From NCBI RefSeq assembly GCF_002420705.1, contig NZ_DIIM01000010.1:184163-248162 (forward strand): 64,000 nt of DNA, written 5' to 3'. Below the pieces are notes generated by a model. It was not told where the DNA came from. It made no database searches and saw only the letters and a list, made by a program, of their open reading frames with translations. Made by a program: the position numbers and the translations under genes. Of this stretch, positions 43,403 through 52,476 are shown piece after piece (the first letter of the stretch is position 1; each line of letters begins with the position of its first letter). The stretch is from Sphingobacterium sp. UBA5670. GTDB lineage: Bacteria; Bacteroidota; Bacteroidia; Sphingobacteriales; Sphingobacteriaceae.

Positions 43403-44728
43403 TTAATAGAGTGTAAACTCTACACGACGATTTTGTTGACGACCATCAGCAGTTTTGTTTGATGCAATAGGCTGGTCAGGACCATATCCTGTAGCTTCTA
43501 TGCGAGAAGCATTAGCACCTTGAGATACTAAGTACGCTTTTACTGACTCAGCGCGTTCTTTTGATAAGCGCATATTCAACTCGCGTGAACCTGTGTTATC
43601 GGTGTGGCCCGCTAATTTTAAGCTAAAGTTTTTCTCGATTAACAATTCAGCTACTTTATTTAATGTCGCGTATGACGTAGGACGTATGGTTGCTTTTCCT
43701 AAATCGAACTCCAAGTTTTTGATTGCGTCTGCAACGACTTTTCGGTCAGCTTCTGTTACAACAACCTTCTCAACCACTCTTGTTTCGTTTTTCACAACGA
43801 TTGGACAACCGGCACCGTCTACTTGTACGCCTGAAGGTGTGCCTGGACACTTGTCGTATTTGTTAGCTACACCATCGCCATCGTCATCTTTCAAGTCACT
43901 ATTGAGCCCATCTAATTGGCTTTGTAATGCTTGATTTTTTGCGTTAAGAGCATCATTTTGCGCTTTCAGATCATCATACTTCAACGTGTAATCATTGACG
44001 AGTGTAGCCACAGGATTTGAATTGTTTAGTGCTGGTTTGCTACCATTGCCCAATGCAAATTCTAAACCTCCATGGATGTAAGTAAATAAATCGTTTTTAT
44101 ATTGACCACCTTGAATACCATCAAAGTTTTGATTAACCCAGTTTAATTGGTATCCAAGCTCAAAGTTAATTCCTTTGGCAACAGCAAATTTAAGCCCCAT
44201 GTCCAATGGTACATATATTTTAGAAATACCATCGGCTTCTTGAGCAGTAGAACCTGTTGTCAAGGTTGTTTTGCTGTTCATCACACCAACACCAATTGAC
44301 GCATAAGGTTTGATAAAACTGTTAAAGAATCTCCAATTGGTATTAGCCGCTTGAAACTCTCCAGACAATGCAGCAGACCAAGGTGTTTTCGCTTCAAAAG
44401 ATTGTGTGCCATCTTTAAATGCGCCACCTGTTTTACCGCCAAAGTAGCTCGCTTTAATGCCAAAAGAAGGAGATATTTGTTTCTTGATATAGGCACTGTA
44501 ACCGAGGTTCCAAGCTAGATCATCGTATCCTTCGCGATTAAAACCAGCAATATTGGTTTGGTTAGTCACTCCTGCACCGATACCAATAGACCAAGTTCTG
44601 TATTGCGTAACCGGACCAAATGGAGTTGTTCCCTCAATGGATGATACCTTCGCATTTTGAGCAATTGCATTATTGGCAAATAAGCCTGCTGATGCTAGAG
44701 CAAGTACTAATTGTAATTTTAGTTTCAT
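43403..44728 (-). CDS. OmpA family outer-membrane protein
   Basis: A 441-residue protein with a signal peptide (ending NNAIAQ), an eight-strand-like beta-barrel (about 30-235), a coiled linker with DLKAQNDALNAKNQALQ, a thrombospondin type 3 calcium repeat (DDDGDGVANKYDKCPGTP) and a C-terminal OmpA peptidoglycan-binding domain (about 330-441, LAGHTDNTGSRELNMRLSKERAE, ending RRVEFTLY). It anchors the outer membrane to the cell wall. A close paralogue lies immediately upstream. A TACTTTTG at 44762-44755 on the reverse strand is a possible -7 box 27 bases before the start. Confidence 0.93.
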   Translation of the reverse strand: MKLKLQLVLALASAGLFANNAIAQNAKVSSIEGTTPFGPVTQYRTWSIGIGAGVTNQTNIAGFNREGYDDLAWNLGYSAYIKKQISPSFGIKASYFGGKTGGAFKDGTQSFEAKTPWSAALSGEFQAANTNWRFFNSFIKPYASIGVGVMNSKTTLTTGSTAQEADGISKIYVPLDMGLKFAVAKGINFELGYQLNWVNQNFDGIQGGQYKNDLFTYIHGGLEFALGNGSKPALNNSNPVATLVNDYTLKYDDLKAQNDALNAKNQALQSQLDGLNSDLKDDDGDGVANKYDKCPGTPSGVQVDGAGCPIVVKNETRVVEKVVVTEADRKVVADAIKNLEFDLGKATIRPTSYATLNKVAELLIEKNFSLKLAGHTDNTGSRELNMRLSKERAESVKAYLVSQGANASRIEATGYGPDQPIASNKTADGRQQNRRVEFTLY

Positions 44729-44820
44729 ATAATTTGTGTTTGTATAAACCGATGCAAAAGTAATAAGTTAAAAATTAAATTCACTATAGGTTTGTAGTTG
44801 AAATATGACATTTGGTAAAT

Positions 44821-44852
44821 AAAAAGGTGTTTCTGTTTAAAAACACCTTTTT
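44821..44852 (-). terminator. intrinsic terminator between the two OmpA genes
   Basis: A perfect 12-bp stem, AAAAAGGTGTTT with its complement, around an 8-nt loop. On the reverse strand the stem ends in T5. The two paralogues are therefore likely separate transcripts. Confidence 0.88.
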
Positions 44853-44873
44853 ATTAGTGTAATTTGTTAGTTA

Positions 44874-46217
44874 TTAATAAAGTGTAAATTCAACACGGCG
44901 ATTCTGTTGACGGCCCGCTGCATTTTTATTGGATGCAATTGGTTGGTCTGGACCATATCCAGTTGCTTCGATACGCGACGCATTAGCACCCTGAGATACT
45001 AAATATGCTTTTACAGACTCTGCACGCTCTTTTGATAAACGCATATTTAATTCACGTGAACCTGTATTGTCGGTGTGACCTGCGAGTTTTAAACTAAAAT
45101 TCTTCTCGATCAATAACGCAGCGACTTTATTCAATGTTGCATACGAAGTGGAGCGAATAGTTGCTTTACCTAAATCGAATTCTAAGTTTTTGATCGCTTC
45201 AGCAACAACTTTTCGATCTGCTTCAGTAACCACTACTTTTTCAACAACTTTGGTTTCGTTTTTCACGACAATTGGACAACCTGATCCGTCAACCTGAACA
45301 CCTGAAGGTGTGCCCGGACATTTATCATATTTGTTGGCAACACCGTCACCGTCGTCATCTTTTAGATCATTGTTTAGACCGTCCAATTGACCTTGCAAAG
45401 CTTGGTTTTTAGCATTCAATGCATCGTTTTGAGCTTTTAGATCATCGTATTTTACTGTATAGTCATTCACAAGGGTTGCGACAGGATTTGAATTATTCAA
45501 TGCAGGTTTGCTGCTGCTGCCCAATGCGAACTCTAAGCCGGCATGTGCGTAAGTAAATAAGTCATTTTTGTATTGTTGTGGCGGAGTTGTATTGTAACGA
45601 TTGTCAAATCGTTGGTTCGCCCAATTTAATTGATAGCCCAATTCAAAGTTTATACCTTTGGCAACGGCGAATTTCAAACCGAAATCTGCAGGCACATAGA
45701 TTTTAGAATAAGAGTCTCCATATTCACCTTTGTTACCACCAGCAATTGCGGCAGTTTCAGCATTCATTACCCCAACACCAATCGATGCATAAGGTTTAAT
45801 AAAACTGTTGAAAAATCTCCAATTTGTGTTGGCTGCTAAAAACTCACCCGATAAGGCTACTGACCAAAGGGTCTTGGTTTCGAAGCCCGTTTGCTTGTCG
45901 CTGTTATCATACCCAGCTGTCTTTCCGCCAAAATAAGTTGCTTTCAATCCGAAGGATGGTGAAATTTGCTTCTTGATATAAGCACTGTACCCTAAATTCC
46001 AGTCTAATTTATCATAACCACCATTGTTAAATTTGGCGATATTCTGCAAGCTTGTTACACCAGCGCCTACACCGATAGACCAAGTTCTATATTGTGTTGC
46101 CGAACCTAATGGAGTTGTGCCTTCAATTGATGCTTCTCTTGTGCTTTGCGCAAAGGATGCGGTGGATAAAATTCCTGCCGCAACAAGTAATCCTGATTTT
46201 TTAAGGCTAATTTTCAT
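44874..46217 (-). CDS. OmpA family outer-membrane protein (tandem paralogue)
   Basis: A 447-residue protein with the same architecture as the gene at 43403: signal peptide (ending TASFAQ), beta-barrel, coiled linker, type 3 calcium repeat and OmpA domain. The C-terminal 200 residues of the two are nearly identical, while the barrel loops differ (for example an insertion around NNGGYDKL and NRYNTTPPQQYK). The DNA of the 3' halves differs mostly at silent positions, so the duplication is not very recent or selection has kept the protein. It ends at its own terminator. Confidence 0.93.
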   Translation of the reverse strand: MKISLKKSGLLVAAGILSTASFAQSTREASIEGTTPLGSATQYRTWSIGVGAGVTSLQNIAKFNNGGYDKLDWNLGYSAYIKKQISPSFGLKATYFGGKTAGYDNSDKQTGFETKTLWSVALSGEFLAANTNWRFFNSFIKPYASIGVGVMNAETAAIAGGNKGEYGDSYSKIYVPADFGLKFAVAKGINFELGYQLNWANQRFDNRYNTTPPQQYKNDLFTYAHAGLEFALGSSSKPALNNSNPVATLVNDYTVKYDDLKAQNDALNAKNQALQGQLDGLNNDLKDDDGDGVANKYDKCPGTPSGVQVDGSGCPIVVKNETKVVEKVVVTEADRKVVAEAIKNLEFDLGKATIRSTSYATLNKVAALLIEKNFSLKLAGHTDNTGSRELNMRLSKERAESVKAYLVSQGANASRIEATGYGPDQPIASNKNAAGRQQNRRVEFTLY

Positions 46218-46307
46218 AATGCGTGTTTGTAAAATTATCTACTATAATACTGTTGTTAAATTAACTCACTGAACACTCTTGCAATAAATTTGCCAAAAAT
46301 TATTTGG

Positions 46308-47150
46308 TTACTCTACACGTCCAAAAAAGTTTGGCACCTCAATTTCAAAAGCCAGATGCTTAACAATATTTTCTGTAAAAATGTTTTGGAAAAAAGTTTT
46401 TCTACTTTTTGTGATCAAAATAACATCAACATCTTCATCCCGAATAATAGTATGAATACCGTTCGCGATATTTTCCCGGGAGCCTGCAAAATAACTTGGT
46501 GATTTAACGATGTAAGAAATATCCTCTATCCCGGTTTCGGCAATAATCTGTTTGATCCAGTTTTCAAGTTTTTCTCCTAAAATATTGATTTCTAGTTCGT
46601 TTTTGTTGATGTGAATAAGTTGTAAATGGAAATTTTTCCCAAACAATGGTATCGCTTGTTTAAGCACTTCGAGTTCTCCGGGTTTGAAATTTGTCAATAA
46701 AGCAATGTTGTCATTTTTAAGTTTTACAGCGTTTTTCGGGACGGCTAAAACAGGTATTTTGGACTCTTTAATGACGTCATAAGTATTACTTCCAATCAAG
46801 ACAGATTCGAGTCCGGTGACTCCTTTTGTTCCCATAATCACCGTTTGGTACGACTCTTTTATCTCTTGTTTTTCCAATGTTTCGGCTAAAATACCGTTGG
46901 CAAATAGCGTAGAAATTTTGAGCGAAGGATATTCCTGTAGAAGTTCCGCTACAAGCTTTTCCATTTGGTGGCGAGCTTCTCCCTCGGAAGGGTCTACTAA
47001 ATGCTTCGCATTTGCAAACTTATTGATGTGCGAAGTAAACGAATGGAAAAGTGTAATCTCATCATTTGATATGGTAGCGATTTGAGCGGCATAAAATGCG
47101 GCAACTCGTGCATTTTCGGAATAATCTACTGGTATTAATAGTTTAGACAT
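46308..47150 (-). CDS. universal stress protein, tandem UspA domains
   Basis: A 280-residue cytoplasmic protein made of two UspA-like domains (about 1-145 and 150-280). The first opens LLIPVDYSENARVAAFYAAQ and has the nucleotide-binding-like GTKGVTGLESVLIGSNTYDVI; the second is divergent and lacks a clear G-2x-G-9x-G motif. Usp proteins help survival under starvation or redox stress. It lies 10 bases downstream of a homologous gene and is cotranscribed with it. Confidence 0.85.
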   Translation of the reverse strand: MSKLLIPVDYSENARVAAFYAAQIATISNDEITLFHSFTSHINKFANAKHLVDPSEGEARHQMEKLVAELLQEYPSLKISTLFANGILAETLEKQEIKESYQTVIMGTKGVTGLESVLIGSNTYDVIKESKIPVLAVPKNAVKLKNDNIALLTNFKPGELEVLKQAIPLFGKNFHLQLIHINKNELEINILGEKLENWIKQIIAETGIEDISYIVKSPSYFAGSRENIANGIHTIIRDEDVDVILITKSRKTFFQNIFTENIVKHLAFEIEVPNFFGRVE

Positions 47151-47160
47151 GGCTATAGGA

Positions 47161-48009
47161 TTATGCTTTAGTGAAAAATATTGGAACTAATGGATGGCTA
47201 AATAATGCTTTTGCAACTGAGCGGGTAAAAACACGTTCAAAGAATGATTTTCTCGATCGAGTCACCAGGAGTATTTTGATATTTTCCTCATGGATCATCT
47301 CATTAATGACTTCGGGAACCGTATCGAGGTCTTCAATATCCCCCTGTATAGAATCGACCTCTATCGCAATATTGGTCACACCGATATATTTTTTGATCTT
47401 ATATTTCCATACTTCAAGTTTGTCTTCGATTCTGTTTTCTGATGAATGATCATAGTGAACATGCATAAGCTTTAGTTCAAAGTCTTTACCAATGATGTTG
47501 ACAAAATCCTGTACGGTTTGTACCTCTTCTTCTTTGAAATTAGACAGTAAGCCAACCTTGTCAATAGGAGTAAAGGAAGCTTCAGTGGGAATGGCCAGGA
47601 CAGGTATTTTGGCTTTTTTGCTAATGACATATGTTGTACTGCCAATTAGCTGGCTGTCGTCATTGGTGATACCTTTAGTCCCCATGATGACAAAATCAAA
47701 GCGATTAGGAGTGGCGAGCTCCGGTAGCGTTTCTGTAATCATACCGCGCTCACATTGTGTTGTTATTTCAAGCGTAGGATGCTTTAATTGTATTGATTCT
47801 GCCAGATTTTTGATAAGGATATCAGCTTTGAATGTTGGAGAATTAGCCGCATTACGGCCATTTTCCTCCTCAAATACTGCAGAAGCTGAAGTATAATTGT
47901 GGTAAAGATGGAGCGAATACCCCTTTTCGAGGGCAAGGTCCACAGCGTAATTTACAGCATTATTGGAATGAGCCGAAAAATCTACCGGTAGTAGAATGTT
48001 TTTTTTCAT
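47161..48009 (-). CDS. universal stress protein, tandem UspA domains (paralogue)
   Basis: A 282-residue two-domain Usp protein beginning ILLPVDFSAHSNNAVNYAVD, with GTKGITNDDSQLIGSTTYVIS in the first domain and a divergent second domain ending FSHPLVPIFFTKA. It is the first gene of a two-gene operon with the paralogue at 46308; the proteins share order and motifs over their whole length, so they arose by duplication. Its promoter must lie in the 422-base region shared with alaS, which includes a CRP/FNR-like palindrome at 48238-48253. Confidence 0.85.
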   Translation of the reverse strand: MKKNILLPVDFSAHSNNAVNYAVDLALEKGYSLHLYHNYTSASAVFEEENGRNAANSPTFKADILIKNLAESIQLKHPTLEITTQCERGMITETLPELATPNRFDFVIMGTKGITNDDSQLIGSTTYVISKKAKIPVLAIPTEASFTPIDKVGLLSNFKEEEVQTVQDFVNIIGKDFELKLMHVHYDHSSENRIEDKLEVWKYKIKKYIGVTNIAIEVDSIQGDIEDLDTVPEVINEMIHEENIKILLVTRSRKSFFERVFTRSVAKALFSHPLVPIFFTKA

Positions 48010-48237
48010 TAGAAGGAATTTAATCTACAAAATCTAATCTTATTTATTTTGTCTTTAGGGAATGTGCGCGAAAGTGAACTAGATTCCCTATTTTACTATC
48101 AAATGTAATAAAACAAATGTAATTGTGAATGACCTTAAGTCAAATAGTTTTTGTTGTTTTACACGCTGAATTTGACGAGCGTTAGACAAATATGAGTAAC
48201 TAATAACGCTTTTAAAATGTTGTATTTAATATCTGTT

Positions 48238-48253
48238 TGTGATTTTCGTCACC
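48238..48253. promoter_or_regulatory. CRP/FNR-like palindrome
   Basis: TGTGA-TTTTCG-TCACC matches the TGTGA-N6-TCACA consensus of CRP-family dimers at 9 of 10 positions. It is 229 bases upstream of the usp operon and 179 bases upstream of alaS. A stress-gene link is plausible but unproved. Confidence 0.35.
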
Positions 48254-48379
48254 TATAAAATACGTGCGTCCTAACTGTCTGTATGTTATCTCCTGATTTT
48301 TTTGTTTGAAAAGTCAATAGGAGGAATTTAGCTGCTTCTGAAAAACAGTCGTTTCAAGGTCAATATGTGGAATTCTACA

Positions 48380-48410
48380 TTGCATAACCTACCAATTTTG
48401 AGTAAGTTTG
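48380..48410 (+). promoter_or_regulatory. alaS promoter (TTG-N20-TAAGTTTG)
   Basis: TTG at 48380-48382 and TAAGTTTG at 48403-48410 fit the Bacteroidota -33/-7 consensus with a 20-base spacer. Transcription would begin near 48417, giving a leader of about 15 bases before the ATG at 48432. Confidence 0.65.
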
Positions 48411-48431
48411 CACATATTTTTAGATAATTAA

Positions 48432-51047
48432 ATGACAAGTAGAGAAATTCGTCAAGCCTTTCTGGACTTTTTTAAAAGTAAAGGGCATCAGATAGTACCT
48501 TCAGCACCAGTAGTTGTAAAAAATGACCCTACATTAATGTTTACCAATGCGGGGATGAATCAATTCAAAGATTTGTTTCTTGGTGAAGCACCCATTAAAT
48601 TTCCGCGTGTGGCCGATACACAACGTTGTTTGCGTGTTTCCGGCAAACACAATGATTTGGAAGAAGTAGGAATTGATACCTACCACCATACATTGTTTGA
48701 GATGTTAGGAAATTGGAGCTTTGGAGACTATTTTAAAAAAGAAGCTATTGCTTGGGCTTGGGAGCTATTGACAGAAGTATATAAACTGGATAAAGATCGT
48801 TTATATGTGACTATTTTTGAAGGGGATGCAAAAGAAGGCTTAGCACGTGATATGGAAGCATTCGATTTTTGGAAAGAGTGGATTGCCGAAGACAGAATTC
48901 TCCTGGGTAACAAAAAAGACAATTTTTGGGAAATGGGTGAGACAGGACCTTGTGGTCCTTGTTCCGAAATTCATTTCGATATGCGCAGTACAGAAGAGCG
49001 TACACAGACTTCAGGACAGAGTTTGGTTAATGCAGACCACCCTCAAGTAATTGAGATCTGGAATCTTGTCTTCATGCAATTTAATCGCTTGAAAGACGGT
49101 TCACTTCAGTCGCTGCCGGCCAAACATGTGGATACGGGAATGGGATTTGAACGTTTGGTCAGATGTATACAGGGAAAAACTTCCAACTATGATACAGATG
49201 TCTTTACACCTACGATCGATTTTATTGCGAATAAAGCTGGAATCAAATATGGATTAGACGAAAAAACGGATATTGCAATGCGGGTGGTGTCGGATCATAT
49301 ACGTGCCGTGAGTTTTGCAATAGCCGATGGTCAATTGCCGTCCAACAATAAAGCCGGCTACGTGATCCGACGTATTTTACGTCGTGCAGTTCGCTATGCT
49401 TATACATTTTTAGGCTTTAAAGCTCCTTTTATAAATGAAATTGTACCCTTATTGGCAGCGCAATTCGCAGGAGTATTTGACGAATTGATTCAACAGCAGG
49501 ATTTTGTGCAGAAAGTAATCTTAGAAGAGGAAGTTTCATTCTTAAGAACGTTGTCTACGGGCGTCCAACGATTTGAAAATTATGTAGAAGACCACACCGT
49601 AATTAATGGTGATTTTGCTTTCGAATTATATGATACCTATGGATTCCCGATCGATTTGACGGAATTGTTAGCCCGTGAAAAGGGATTGACAGTTGATATG
49701 GAGGGCTTTAACCGAGCACTTCAGATTCAGAAAGATCGTTCCCGTGCTGCCACTGCTATTGATACAGGTGATTGGGTTGTGGTCAATGACGATGAAGGAT
49801 TTGAGTTTGTGGGCTATGATACATTAACAGCCAAAACTGAGGTTGTAAAATACCGTAAAGTTGTTTCGAAAAATAAAGAGCAATTTCAACTGGTGCTTTC
49901 TGTTAGCCCTTTTTATGCAGAGGGTGGTGGCCAGGTTGGTGATTCAGGTGAATTGGTTTCCGAAGAAACGGGAGAGAAAATTTATATTACAGATACAAAA
50001 AAGGAAAATGGTCTATTTGTACATTTTACAAACAAATTGCCATTGGAATTGAAAGGAACATTTGTTGCTCAGGTCGATAAAACCAAAAGAATTGATACGG
50101 AAAACAATCACTCGGCGACCCATTTATTACATGCTGCGCTAAAAGAAGTATTAGGAAGCCATGTGAATCAAAAGGGATCATTAGTCAACGCCGATATTTT
50201 GCGCTTTGACATCTCTCATTTTTCAAAAATGACAGACGAAGAGATCAAACAAGTGGAAGATATTGTCAATGCTAAGATTCGTGAAAATATTCCATTGAAA
50301 GAGGAGCGTAATGTCCCTTATCAACAAGCATTGGATTCGGGTGTAACAGCACTATTCGGTGAGAAGTATGGTGATTTTGTTCGTGTGATCACCTTTGAAG
50401 ATCAATATTCTAAAGAATTGTGCGGTGGTACGCATGTTAAAGCAACAGGTCAAATCGGGTTTTTCAAAATTGTTTCTGAATCTGCTGTTGCAGCTGGCGT
50501 ACGTCGTATTGAAGCCATTACTGGAACTCGTTCTGCAGCTGTTATCCGTGAGCATTTTGAATTGGTGCATCACCTGAAGGAGCTGATGAATAATCCAAAG
50601 GATTTCGTTTCTGCATTAGGTAAAATCATCGACGAGAATGGCGCTTTGAAAAAAGAAGTAGAGAAAAGTATTACTGAAAAATCCTTAGCGTTAAAGTCAG
50701 ATCTGGAAGGGAAGATCCAACAGGTTGGCGAGATTAATTTCTTGTCCACAATTGTCGATCTACCGAGCGCAGAGGCTGTGAAAACCTTGGCTTATGCCGT
50801 AAAAGGCGCGGTTAACAACTTGTTTTTGGTTATCGGTGCCGAATTTGATGGTAAACCAAGTTTAACGGTTGTCATATCCGATGAATTGGCGAAACAAAGA
50901 GGATTGAATGCAAGTAATATCGTTCGTGATCTAGCAAAGGATATCCAAGGCGGTGGTGGTGGCCAGCCTTTCTTTGCCACTGCTGGAGGCAAGAATCCTG
51001 CGGGACTAAAAGGCGCAATTGAAAGAGCTATTGATTTCTTGAAATAG
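48432..51047 (+). CDS. alaS: alanyl-tRNA synthetase
   Basis: An 871-residue class II synthetase of full length. The catalytic domain begins REIRQAFLDFFKSKGH with TNAGMNQFKDLFLGE; the editing domain shows the zinc/catalytic HxxxH in NNHSATHLLHAAL and the CGGTHV motif; the C-terminal C-Ala domain ends GGGGGQPFFATAGGKNP. It charges tRNA-Ala and edits Ser and Gly mischarging. It has its own promoter and is followed by a long hairpin at 51128-51174. Confidence 0.98.
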   Translation: MTSREIRQAFLDFFKSKGHQIVPSAPVVVKNDPTLMFTNAGMNQFKDLFLGEAPIKFPRVADTQRCLRVSGKHNDLEEVGIDTYHHTLFEMLGNWSFGDYFKKEAIAWAWELLTEVYKLDKDRLYVTIFEGDAKEGLARDMEAFDFWKEWIAEDRILLGNKKDNFWEMGETGPCGPCSEIHFDMRSTEERTQTSGQSLVNADHPQVIEIWNLVFMQFNRLKDGSLQSLPAKHVDTGMGFERLVRCIQGKTSNYDTDVFTPTIDFIANKAGIKYGLDEKTDIAMRVVSDHIRAVSFAIADGQLPSNNKAGYVIRRILRRAVRYAYTFLGFKAPFINEIVPLLAAQFAGVFDELIQQQDFVQKVILEEEVSFLRTLSTGVQRFENYVEDHTVINGDFAFELYDTYGFPIDLTELLAREKGLTVDMEGFNRALQIQKDRSRAATAIDTGDWVVVNDDEGFEFVGYDTLTAKTEVVKYRKVVSKNKEQFQLVLSVSPFYAEGGGQVGDSGELVSEETGEKIYITDTKKENGLFVHFTNKLPLELKGTFVAQVDKTKRIDTENNHSATHLLHAALKEVLGSHVNQKGSLVNADILRFDISHFSKMTDEEIKQVEDIVNAKIRENIPLKEERNVPYQQALDSGVTALFGEKYGDFVRVITFEDQYSKELCGGTHVKATGQIGFFKIVSESAVAAGVRRIEAITGTRSAAVIREHFELVHHLKELMNNPKDFVSALGKIIDENGALKKEVEKSITEKSLALKSDLEGKIQQVGEINFLSTIVDLPSAEAVKTLAYAVKGAVNNLFLVIGAEFDGKPSLTVVISDELAKQRGLNASNIVRDLAKDIQGGGGGQPFFATAGGKNPAGLKGAIERAIDFLK

Positions 51048-51127
51048 TTTTTAGTGGTGGCTTAGGCTACTTGGCTAAAATAGGATGTAAATGGTGATTT
51101 TATGTCCCAAATATACAATACGAAGCC

Positions 51128-51174
51128 ATCAGATTTATTCGACATCTTCCAAGGAAGACTCGGATAAATCTGAT
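51128..51174 (+). terminator. long hairpin after alaS
   Basis: ATCAGATTTAT pairs with ATAAATCTGAT, and further in TCTTCC pairs with GGAAGA around a 2-nt loop, with a small internal bulge. CGTTTT follows. It probably ends the alaS transcript ahead of the TlpA-like gene. Confidence 0.65.
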
Positions 51175-51275
51175 CGTTTTCGCGATTCTTTAAGCTGTGA
51201 AATGTGGCGTGTATCAAACAGAGCAAAGCCATTTGCGTTATTGGGAATAGGTACTTAACAAATAAAAATATACGG

Positions 51276-52373
51276 ATGAAAAAGGCAATTTTTTTAGGAG
51301 TAGGAATCGTAGGTTTGATGATGAGTTGCCAAAATAAGGAGCAGTTTACCATCGCCGGAAATGTCGATAATCCTGGCAATGTCAAAGTTATTTCGTTGTA
51401 TGAAGGTGATACAAAACTGGACTCTATGTTTTTTGGAGATAACAATAAATTTCAGTTTGTACGGCCCGCCAGCCAATCCAGACTGCTGTCTTTGCGTGTC
51501 GGGAAAAATCGTTACGATTTGATTGCTTCTCCAGGGGAGACGATTACATTTAAAACAGATTTGCATAAGGATGTCAATGATTACCAGGTTGAAGGTTCTG
51601 AATTGTCAAAAACCATACAGCCCTTTGCCAAAGAGCGAAATTATCGGGATTATGTGCAGGATTCGTTGCAGACTGTATTTTCTAAGTTAACAGCAAATTC
51701 TACAGCCAATGAGATTGAAAAGATTCGTGCTGAATATAAAGCGAAGTTTGCAGAGGAATTGCGTTCTTATACAAAAAAAGCAGTCGATTTTTCCGATAAA
51801 CACAATGATCTAGCTGGATTTTATGCCATTTCTACCTTAGATCCAGAAGTAGCAGAAAGTGAAATTATCGCTTATGCGGACAAAATCAAAAATGAATTTA
51901 CGGAGAATAGATATGTGACTCAATTTAAGGAGGAAACACAAAAGCTGAAAAAAATGGCTATAGGGCAACCTGCACCTGAACTGATCTCTTTTACCCCCTC
52001 AAATAAGGAAGTGAAATTGTCTAGTTTTAGAGGCAAGTATACCTTGGTCGATTTTTGGGCTTCATGGTGTATGCCGTGTCGTCAGGAGAACCCTAATATA
52101 GTTAGGTTGTACAATACCTATCATGGTAAAGGCTTTGATATACTCTCCGTTTCATTTGATGATAATCCTGGCTCGTGGATGCGTGCTATTGAAGATGACA
52201 AGCTTACCTGGACACATGTATCTGATTTGAAAGCGTGGAGCTCGCCCGTGGTTATCGATTACCGTGTGAAAGCCTTGCCAACATCTTATATACTTGATCC
52301 AAAAGGTATTATTATCGCGAAGAATCTACGTGGTGAAGAACTGGAGGCATTTTTAAAGAAAACAATTAAGTAA
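51276..52373 (+). CDS. TlpA-like thioredoxin-fold lipoprotein with DUF4369-like N-terminus
   Basis: A 365-residue lipoprotein (signal MKKAIFLGVGIVGLM, lipobox MSC). The N-terminal part (about 22-125) resembles DUF4369, which precedes thioredoxin domains in many Bacteroidota proteins; a helical linker follows (about 125-225); the C-terminal AhpC/TSA-thioredoxin domain (about 230-365) has the active site WASWCMPCRQENPN and cis-Pro region KALPTSYILD. It is a periplasmic disulfide reductase or related oxidoreductase. The start at 51276 is chosen because the longer frame from 51204 would put 24 non-signal residues before a clear signal peptide. Confidence 0.88.
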   Translation: MKKAIFLGVGIVGLMMSCQNKEQFTIAGNVDNPGNVKVISLYEGDTKLDSMFFGDNNKFQFVRPASQSRLLSLRVGKNRYDLIASPGETITFKTDLHKDVNDYQVEGSELSKTIQPFAKERNYRDYVQDSLQTVFSKLTANSTANEIEKIRAEYKAKFAEELRSYTKKAVDFSDKHNDLAGFYAISTLDPEVAESEIIAYADKIKNEFTENRYVTQFKEETQKLKKMAIGQPAPELISFTPSNKEVKLSSFRGKYTLVDFWASWCMPCRQENPNIVRLYNTYHGKGFDILSVSFDDNPGSWMRAIEDDKLTWTHVSDLKAWSSPVVIDYRVKALPTSYILDPKGIIIAKNLRGEELEAFLKKTIK

Positions 52374-52411
52374 TCGAGGTGTTATTGTTAAATATTATAT
52401 TACTTAATAAT

Positions 52412-52430
52412 TTGGTAACATTAGATTAAC
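52412..52430 (+). promoter_or_regulatory. PhoP-box-like repeat before the PhoB-like regulator gene
   Basis: GTAACA-N5-TTAACT with an 11-base period. The 19 bases 52412-52430 equal those at 20408-20426 except for one A/G change. It lies 46 bases upstream of the regulator start, where an activator site would sit, so autoregulation is possible. Confidence 0.45.
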
Positions 52431-52476
52431 TGATTGTTATCATTTTGTTTATAATTTAGCAAAAAAAATAAGACAA

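Larger units (their letters stand above)
48010..48431. promoter_or_regulatory. 422-base divergent region between the usp operon and alaS
   Basis: Contents: an inverted repeat TAGGGAAT/ATTCCCTA at about 48056-48091; a direct repeat CAAATGTAAT at 48100-48109 and 48114-48123; an inverted repeat AGCGTTA/TAACGCT around 48178-48211; a CRP/FNR-like palindrome at 48238-48253; and the alaS promoter at 48380-48410. No gene or RNA gene is evident. Confidence 0.55.

Noticed and set aside
46816..47896. Forward open frames across the usp genes
   Set aside because: Antisense shadows of the two universal stress protein genes; no motif or signal supports them.
51204..51275. Upstream ATG of the TlpA-like gene
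   Set aside because: It would hide the clear lipoprotein signal peptide that starts at 51276.
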